From an uncultured Alphaproteobacteria bacterium (lineage in GTDB: Bacteria; Pseudomonadota; Alphaproteobacteria; Bin95), in the NCBI GenBank assembly GCA_913060845.1, contig CAJXVF010000137.1:1-6588 (forward strand): a stretch of DNA of 6,588 bases. Reading direction: 5' to 3'. Shown piece by piece: positions 1 through 4,425 of this stretch. The notes below the pieces were generated by a model. That model did not search any database. It was not told the DNA's origin and saw only the letters and a list, made by a program, of their open reading frames with translations. The position numbers and the translations under genes are program-made. The number at the start of each line of letters is the position of its first letter. Positions within the stretch are counted from its first letter, which is position 1.

Positions 1-11
1 ATAAGAGACAG
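1..11. other. Nextera mosaic-end adapter remnant (artefact)
   Basis: These 11 bases, ATAAGAGACAG, are exactly the 3' end of the 19-base Tn5 mosaic end used in Nextera libraries. They sit at the extreme contig edge, and the other edge carries the matching adapter in the opposite orientation. The dinB reading frame stays open through them by chance, adding the false residues P-V-S-Y after the real ASIG motif. An 11-base match alone could be chance; with the other end it is convincing. Confidence 0.9.
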
Positions 12-546
12 GACCGATTGAGGCCGTGACCCCCAATTCAGCCTCAATCCGGCTGACCAGACTGGCCAGAACCCCGGCGGGAGGCTGCCTAAATAAACGG
101 CGCGAGCCAGTGAGATCGAGGAACGCTTCATCGATGGAGGTTGGTTCGACCAGCGGCGTAGCGCTCTCCAGAATGGTGCGAATTGCCCGTCCAACTTCCA
201 CATATTTTGCCATGTTAGGGCGAATCACGACCGCGTCTGGGCACGCCTTCAATGCTTTAAACATCGGCATCGCGGACCGCACGCCGTAACGCCGGGCTAT
301 ATAGCAAGCAGTAGACACCACACCGCGTCGCCCGCCACCAATGATCAGAGGCTTGTCCAGCAAGCTTGGGTCGTCGCGCTTCTCGACCGTTGCATAGAAC
401 GCGTCACAGTCGATATGGGCGATGCTGAGGTCTTCAAGTTCAGGGTGCGCCAAAAGACGGGCCGAGCCACAACTGGCGCAGCGGGCGGCCTTGGGTTTGA
501 CGTCGGCTGGATCAAGGGTGCCGCATTGGCGGCAGAGCATCGGCAT
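12..546 (-). CDS. dinB: DNA polymerase IV (Y-family), N-terminal part, cut by contig end
   Basis: Error-prone translesion DNA polymerase that extends past damaged template bases. About 178 genuine residues are present; full-length family members have roughly 350-430. An extension of about 40 residues with two Cys pairs (C5/C8 and C23/C26) looks like a small zinc ribbon, as in many alphaproteobacterial DinB proteins. The palm motif [12 protein letters not shown] starts at residue 44, giving metal ligand D46 and probable steric-gate Y51. [20 protein letters not shown] (75-94) is the fingers region that contacts the incoming nucleotide, and [11 protein letters not shown] (137-147) supplies D139 and E140. 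The sequence stops at ASIG, where the family continues with an SYNK/SHNK-type motif. The ATG at 546 is preceded by AAAGGA six bases upstream; a second ATG two codons in is less well placed. It is divergent from the oxidoreductase at 647. I saw no alphaproteobacterial LexA box (GTTC-N7-GTTC) in the spacer. Confidence 0.95.
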
Positions 547-553
547 GGCAGGT

Positions 554-586
554 CCTTTGCGCTGAATAATGATAGCGCGGCAAAGG
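554..586 (-). promoter_or_regulatory. Hairpin over the dinB ribosome binding site
   Basis: Read on the minus strand, CCTTT (586-582) pairs with AAAGG (558-554) and GCGCT (578-574) pairs with AGCGC (563-559). That gives a 10-bp stem with a 3-base bulge (581-579) and a 10-base loop. The 3' arm contains the Shine-Dalgarno AAAGG of dinB, so folding of the leader could limit translation. Alternatively TATCAT at 574-569 could be a -10 box; transcription would then start inside the structure and the RNA hairpin would not form. The pairing is seen directly; its function is inferred. Confidence 0.35.
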
Positions 587-646
587 CCTGACGGGTAGGC
601 TTGGGCATCCTAATTCCCAACCGAATGCGAAAGTGACTAAAGCGCC

Positions 647-1483
647 ATGCATTATTCCGGATTCTACTTCCCGACAGATTACGGCATCGACCCGCGCGAA
701 CTGGCGAAGGCGATGGAAGATCGTGGTTTCGAATCACTATTCTTCCCTGAGCACACGCACATTCCGGCAAGCCGCAAAAGCGCTTTTCCAGGCGGTGGCG
801 ACCTGCCGAAACGTTATGTTCATACCCACGACCCGTTTGTGACTTGCACCGCTGCTGCGGCTGCCACGACGACGTTGAAAGTCGGCACAGGCATCTGCCT
901 CGTCCCGCAGCATGAGCCTATTGTCACGGCCAAGGCTATCGCGAGCCTGGACTATTTCTCCGGTGGGCGGTTCTTATTCGGCATCGGCGGTGGTTGGAAC
1001 GTTGAGGAAATGAATCATCACGGGGTCGAGTACAAAACGCGTTTCAAGCAGATGCGTGAGCATATCCTGGCGATGAAAGCGCTCTGGACAGAGGAAGAAG
1101 CGTCATTCGACGGCGAATTCGTGAAGCTGGAAAAGACTTGGTCCTATCCAAAGCCAACCCAAACGCCGCATCCGCCGATTCTGCTTGGCGGTGAAACGGA
1201 CTACACCCTGAAGCGGGTCGTCGACTATTGCGATGGCTGGTATCCACGCGCGACGAAGGACTTTGATCCTGCTGTCGCAATGCAGCGCCTTAAGACACAC
1301 GCTGATGAGGCGGGGCGCAGCATGGATGAGCTGACGGTATCCGTCTTCCGAGCGCCTGCTGATGCGCAAAAGCTTGCCAGCTATCATGATGCTGGGATTA
1401 CCCGTGCAATCTTTGAAGTCCCAGATGCGCCGCGTGATGAAATTCTAAAGCAGCTAGACGCCTACACGAAGATTATGGCTTAG
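647..1483 (+). CDS. LLM-class (luciferase-like) F420/FMN-dependent oxidoreductase
   Basis: Cytosolic flavin- or F420-dependent oxidoreductase of the bacterial luciferase superfamily, of the type often annotated as the TIGR03619 subfamily. Its substrate cannot be read from the sequence. The 278 residues match the usual subfamily length. Typical stretches are FPTDYGIDPRELA (8-20), RGFESLFFPEHTHIP (26-40), the TIM-barrel segment LKVGTGICLVPQHEPIVTAK (77-96), SGGRFLFGIGGGWNVEEM (105-122) and PPILLGG (176-182). The ATG at 647 is the earliest possible start because TAA lies in frame at 638-640, and the N-terminus fits the family from residue 1. The ribosome binding site is weak. The gene is convergent with the Lrp-type gene and overlaps it by four bases. 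Most alphaproteobacteria are not known to make F420, so FMN may be the real cofactor; that is inference. Confidence 0.88.
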   Translation: MHYSGFYFPTDYGIDPRELAKAMEDRGFESLFFPEHTHIPASRKSAFPGGGDLPKRYVHTHDPFVTCTAAAAATTTLKVGTGICLVPQHEPIVTAKAIASLDYFSGGRFLFGIGGGWNVEEMNHHGVEYKTRFKQMREHILAMKALWTEEEASFDGEFVKLEKTWSYPKPTQTPHPPILLGGETDYTLKRVVDYCDGWYPRATKDFDPAVAMQRLKTHADEAGRSMDELTVSVFRAPADAQKLASYHDAGITRAIFEVPDAPRDEILKQLDAYTKIMA

Positions 1484-1983
1484 CCAGCCTTTGCATTCTC
1501 ATCGGCTTGCGGAATGTCCGCGAGTTCGATGGGGATGCCTGGTTCCCGCTTTGCTGTTTGAATGACAGGGAATGTTGTCACGCGGATGACGTCCTTTGTG
1601 CCAGTCAGGCGCTGGGTCAAAGCGTTCTCATCCGCCGTGTTCCGCGCAACGAGGCGGAGTAAGAAATCTCCACCGCCGCGCACCATGTGGCATTCCCGAA
1701 CTTCCGGCCATTCAGAAACCATCGTCTCGAACGCCTGCAGCCGGTCGAGTGCCTGGCTTTCTAAGCCAATCAGCGCAAAAAGCTCAGCCTCATAGCCAAG
1801 CTTCGGGCCATCTAGCTCTGCGTGATAGCCCCGGATGTAACCGTCCTCTTCCAGGGCACGTAGGCGGCGAAGGCAGGGAGGCGGGGAGATGCCAGTGTTG
1901 GCCGCTAGTTCAACATTTGTCATCCTGCCGTTGTGTTGCAGATCCGACAGAATACGCAGGTTGATGGCGTCCATTTTCGGCAT
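1480..1983 (-). CDS. Lrp/AsnC family transcriptional regulator
   Basis: DNA-binding regulator of the feast/famine family, usually acting as a dimer or octamer that responds to an amino acid or related small molecule. The 167 residues have the standard two-domain layout. An N-terminal winged helix-turn-helix spans about residues 5-52, with the recognition segment ISPPPCLRRLRALEEDGYIRG at 32-52. A C-terminal RAM ligand-binding domain spans about 66-145, with GGGDFLLRL at 103-111. The C-terminal tail after about 145 is acidic and less conserved. ATG at 1983 is chosen; the Met at residue 4 (1974) is where many relatives begin. An AGGGA lies about 11 bases before the 1983 start, which is rather far. 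It is transcribed away from trxB, and such regulators often control themselves and a neighbour. The effector is unknown. Confidence 0.93.
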   Translation of the reverse strand: MPKMDAINLRILSDLQHNGRMTNVELAANTGISPPPCLRRLRALEEDGYIRGYHAELDGPKLGYEAELFALIGLESQALDRLQAFETMVSEWPEVRECHMVRGGGDFLLRLVARNTADENALTQRLTGTKDVIRVTTFPVIQTAKREPGIPIELADIPQADENAKAG

Positions 1984-2148
1984 GTCTTGGTGGTTCCCTG
2001 TCGAACATCGCGCTGTTTTCAGAGTCTCGTCACATTTTTGTCTGCTATGATGTTATACAGAGATCATCAGGCTGCACAGGTTGCCGCGGCGCCGTGTGCA
2101 CCATACCTACGACACATACATTTCTTGATACGCTGAGGAGCCGGTTTC
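1984..2148. promoter_or_regulatory. Divergent control region between the Lrp-type gene and trxB
   Basis: This 165-base spacer must hold promoters for both flanking genes. On the plus strand TATGAT (2046-2051) and TATACA (2054-2059) are -10-like, but neither has a good -35 at normal spacing. ATGAT (2047-2051) and ATCAT (2063-2067) form a weak dyad with an 11-base gap, which could be an operator for the Lrp-type protein. A clear ribosome binding site, GAGGAG at 2135-2140, stands eight bases before the trxB ATG. The -10 and operator assignments are guesses; the ribosome binding site is firm. Confidence 0.4.
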
Positions 2149-3117
2149 ATGGCGACTGAATACAAGACACAGGTTCTGATTATCGGCTCCGGGCCTGCGG
2201 GTTATACGGCTGCCATTTATGCTGCGCGCGCAGGGCTTGAGCCTATGATCGTCCAGGGCTTGGCCCCGGGCGGCCAGCTGACCATCACTACAGATGTAGA
2301 GAACTACCCCGGATTCGCTGATGTGATCCAAGGCCCCTGGCTGATGGATCAGATGCGCGAGCAGGCGGAGAAAGTCGGCACCAAACTTGTGTTCGATTTG
2401 ATCTCCGACGTGAATTTTGATCAGCGGCCATTTGTATGTACCGGTGATTCGGGCGACGTATTCATTGCCGTATCGGTCATCATCGCAACAGGTGCCGAAG
2501 CAAAATGGCTTGGCATTGAGAGCGAACAGAAGTTCCAAGGATTTGGCGTTTCAGCTTGTGCCACCTGCGATGGATTCTTCTTCCGCGGCAAAGAGGTGCT
2601 TGTTGTTGGCGGTGGTAATACGGCCGTAGAGGAAGCGCTCTATCTCACCAACCATGCCTCAAAGGTGACGGTCATTCATCGGCGTGAAGAATTCCGTGCG
2701 GAGAAAATTCTGCAGGACCGATTGTTCCGTAATCCCAAAATCAAAGTCATTTGGAACACGGTTCTGGAAGAAGTCGTAGGTGGCACGGATCCACTGGGCG
2801 TAACCGGTGCCAAAATCCGTGACGCCAAAACGAATGCTGTCAGTGAGATCAACGTGGATGGCGTGTTCATCGCTATCGGGCATCGCCCCAACACGGATGT
2901 CTTCAAAGGCAAGATCACCATGGACGGCGAAGGCTATATTGAGCCGATAGACGCCACGACCCGAACGAACGTCACCGGCGTATTCGCTGCAGGCGATGTG
3001 CGTGACAAAGTCTACCGCCAAGCTGTAACGGCTGCGGGGCAGGGCTGCATGGCAGCGCTGGATGCTGAGAAGTATCTGGCGGCACTGGAGGACGCACCGA
3101 CCGTCGCCGCGCAATGA
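2149..3117 (+). CDS. trxB: Thioredoxin-disulfide reductase
   Basis: NADPH-dependent flavoenzyme (EC 1.8.1.9) that reduces oxidised thioredoxin in the cytosol, feeding ribonucleotide reductase, peroxide defence and protein disulfide repair. At 322 residues it has the normal low-molecular-weight bacterial length. In order: the FAD-binding GSGPAGYTAAIYAARA (13-28), GGQLTITTDVENYPGF (41-56), the redox-active CATC (C137 and C140) followed by DGFFF, the NADPH-binding GGGNTAVEEALYL (154-166), the HRR motif at 177-179 that recognises the NADP phosphate, and the second FAD motif GVFAAGDVRD (277-286). No key residue is missing. The start is fixed by GAGGAG eight bases upstream and by family alignment. 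The stop codon overlaps the start of the LysR-type gene, suggesting co-transcription. Confidence 0.97.
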   Translation: MATEYKTQVLIIGSGPAGYTAAIYAARAGLEPMIVQGLAPGGQLTITTDVENYPGFADVIQGPWLMDQMREQAEKVGTKLVFDLISDVNFDQRPFVCTGDSGDVFIAVSVIIATGAEAKWLGIESEQKFQGFGVSACATCDGFFFRGKEVLVVGGGNTAVEEALYLTNHASKVTVIHRREEFRAEKILQDRLFRNPKIKVIWNTVLEEVVGGTDPLGVTGAKIRDAKTNAVSEINVDGVFIAIGHRPNTDVFKGKITMDGEGYIEPIDATTRTNVTGVFAAGDVRDKVYRQAVTAAGQGCMAALDAEKYLAALEDAPTVAAQ

Positions 3118-4082
3118 TGCGCTCACGGATGGATTGGGACAAACTACGTGTTTTCCATGCAGTGGCGGACGCTGGCAGCTTCACGCATGCCGGTGAAACG
3201 CTGAATCTTTCCCAATCCGCCGTATCACGCCAAATCCATGCGCTTGAAGAAAGCTTGGATGTTGTGCTGTTCCATCGGCATGCGCGCGGCTTGATCCTGA
3301 CAGAGCAGGGCGAGCTTCTGCACGCCAATGTGCGGGATGTCTTTCATCGCCTGGCGATGACAGAAGCGATGCTGACCGAAAGTAAAGACAGCCCTGAAGG
3401 CCCCCTTAAGATCAGCACCACGGTGACATTTGGTTCGACATGGCTGACCAGGGTCATCAAGAAGTTCATTGCTGATTATCCGACCGTGCAGGTCAGTCTG
3501 ATCCTGACGGATTCGGACCTTGATATATCGATGCGTGAAGCCGATTGCGCGATCCGGTTTACTGCACCAACACAGCCTGACCTGATCCAGAAGCATCTCC
3601 GCACAATCCGCTCACGGCTCTATGCGTCGCCGGATTATCTTCGTGAACACGGCATGCCGACGTCGATTGAAGACCTGGACGGTCATCTAATCGTTTTTGG
3701 GGACGATACGCCTGCACCCTCGCCAACGATCAATTGGCCGATGCAGCTGCGCGTTCATGATCATCAGATTGAGCCGGTGCTCCGCGTCAATAATATTTAC
3801 GGCATGTACCGGGCTGTTGCGTCGGGGCTCGGGATTGCCTCATTGCCAAGCTATATGGCGCGGCTGAGTTCTGAATTGGTGCATGTGTTGCCGGACATGG
3901 TTGGCCCGGAGGCAGATATGTACTTTGTCTATCCAGAAGAATTGCGGGATACGAAGCGTATTAACGTTTTCCGGGATTTCTTAATCAGGCAGATCGCCGA
4001 ATCCTGGAACCCGATTGCGCCGCGCGCGCATGAAATGAAGGCTCGGGCAGGAATGAAGCAATTGGAGCCGTCGGGTGACTAA
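3114..4082 (+). CDS. LysR family transcriptional regulator, coupled to trxB
   Basis: DNA-binding regulator with the LysR plan: an N-terminal winged helix-turn-helix (about residues 9-68, with NLSQSAVSRQIHALEESL at 31-48) and a periplasmic-binding-protein-like effector domain (about 97-300). The length, 322 residues, is typical. The effector and targets cannot be read from sequence. The ATG at 3114 overlaps the trxB stop as ATGA, a classic translational-coupling arrangement with no separate ribosome binding site. Family alignment favours the Met at residue 6 (3129), just before DWDKLRVFHAVADAGSF, so the true start could be 3114, 3117 or 3129. Co-transcription suggests a role in redox or stress control, but that is inference. 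Unlike most LysR genes, it has no divergent partner; trxB lies directly upstream on the same strand. The C-terminal tail after about 300 looks variable. Confidence 0.92.
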   Translation: MMRSRMDWDKLRVFHAVADAGSFTHAGETLNLSQSAVSRQIHALEESLDVVLFHRHARGLILTEQGELLHANVRDVFHRLAMTEAMLTESKDSPEGPLKISTTVTFGSTWLTRVIKKFIADYPTVQVSLILTDSDLDISMREADCAIRFTAPTQPDLIQKHLRTIRSRLYASPDYLREHGMPTSIEDLDGHLIVFGDDTPAPSPTINWPMQLRVHDHQIEPVLRVNNIYGMYRAVASGLGIASLPSYMARLSSELVHVLPDMVGPEADMYFVYPEELRDTKRINVFRDFLIRQIAESWNPIAPRAHEMKARAGMKQLEPSGD

Positions 4083-4090
4083 CATATTTT

Positions 4091-4115
4091 GAGCCATGCG
4101 ATTTTTGCATGGCTC
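4091..4115 (+). other. 9-bp perfect hairpin just after the LysR-type gene
   Basis: GAGCCATGC (4091-4099) and GCATGGCTC (4107-4115) form a perfect stem with a GATTTTT loop, starting eight bases after the LysR stop. No T-run follows on either strand, so it is not a standard intrinsic terminator. It could protect the 3' end of the message, or act as a partial terminator upstream of the stronger one at 4269. Confidence 0.55.
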
Positions 4116-4140
4116 GTGCCCCCAAATAAGACTGGTGGCG

Positions 4141-4176
4141 CAACGATCGGATTCCTATTTTATTAAAGGATCGTTG
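4141..4176. repeat. 8-bp inverted repeat with AT-rich centre
   Basis: CAACGATC (4141-4148) and GATCGTTG (4169-4176) are perfect inverted arms around a 20-base AT-rich centre. This could be an operator or a loose RNA stem. The loop is long for a stable hairpin. It lies midway between the LysR-type gene and the terminator, so an operator for a downstream transcript is possible but unproven. Confidence 0.4.
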
Positions 4177-4228
4177 ATGAAATGGTCCAGCAGGTGTTGA
4201 GCGCGGCTTTCGGGCTTTACTCTCACTG

Positions 4229-4297
4229 TTGAACGTCTCCCAGACGTTAAGCCTCCCTGTTCAATTCTTGCCGGGCCTCATAGCCCGGCATTTTTTT
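4229..4297 (+). ncRNA. Candidate small RNA or LysR 3' UTR fragment with C-rich motifs
   Basis: Three structural elements lie in tandem. The first is a 7-bp hairpin, AACGTCT (4232-4238) with AGACGTT (4242-4248) and a CCC loop, presenting CTCCC. The second is a single-stranded GCCTCCCTG (4251-4259). The third is a strong terminator. TTGAAC (4229-4234) is also complementary to GTTCAA (4259-4264), an alternative outer pairing that competes with the hairpin. C-rich anti-Shine-Dalgarno motifs next to a terminator are typical of several alphaproteobacterial trans-acting small RNAs, such as the CcsR and alpha-r14 types. I found no convincing promoter, so the element may be the processed 3' end of the trxB-LysR message. 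The 5' end is arbitrary. Confidence 0.3.
4269..4297 (+). terminator. Intrinsic (rho-independent) terminator
   Basis: TGCCGGGC (4269-4276) and GCCCGGCA (4283-4290) form a perfect 8-bp GC-rich stem with a CTCATA loop, followed at once by seven T residues (4291-4297) and, after GAG, five more. It is the only textbook terminator in the window. It ends the trxB-LysR transcript, or a small RNA, and isolates the TRAP gene downstream. Confidence 0.92.
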
Positions 4298-4340
4298 GAG
4301 TTTTTCCCTATATTTGCGATCTTTGGATCATTCAAAGGGC

Positions 4341-4369
4341 TTCCAAGGATTGCATTGGACCTGCATAAT
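4341..4369 (+). promoter_or_regulatory. Possible promoter for the TRAP gene
   Basis: CATAAT (4364-4369) matches five of six positions of the -10 consensus. Seventeen bases upstream, TTCCAA (4341-4346) is only a three-of-six match to -35. A start near 4376 would give a leader of about 50 bases. Because the strong terminator at 4269-4297 lies upstream, the TRAP gene needs its own promoter in 4298-4425, and this is the best candidate I see. The leader also contains a 4-bp GGGC/GCCC hairpin at 4378-4389. Confidence 0.3.
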
Positions 4370-4425
4370 GTGAACGTGGGCATCCGCCCGTCACAAGATG
4401 AATTCCGATTTCGCAGGAGCGCCCT

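Noticed and set aside
26..289. An 87-codon plus-strand open frame.
   Set aside because: It is antisense to the conserved dinB palm region and has no family features.
601..620. TTGGG/CCCAA inverted repeat in the dinB-oxidoreductase spacer.
   Set aside because: Five-base arms with a ten-base gap are expected by chance, and no other support exists.
547..646. A LexA/SOS box controlling dinB.
   Set aside because: I looked for GTTC-N7-GTTC and its complement in the spacer and found none.
345..770. A 141-codon minus-strand open frame.
   Set aside because: It runs across the dinB 5' end in the wrong frame, the spacer and the oxidoreductase start; dinB explains the left part with clear motifs.
4091..4115. 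The 9-bp hairpin after the LysR-type gene as an intrinsic terminator.
   Set aside because: No T-run follows on either strand; it is kept only as a hairpin of unknown role.
4321..4337. CTTTG/CAAAG dyad upstream of the TRAP gene.
   Set aside because: The arms are only five bases long; too weak to call an operator.
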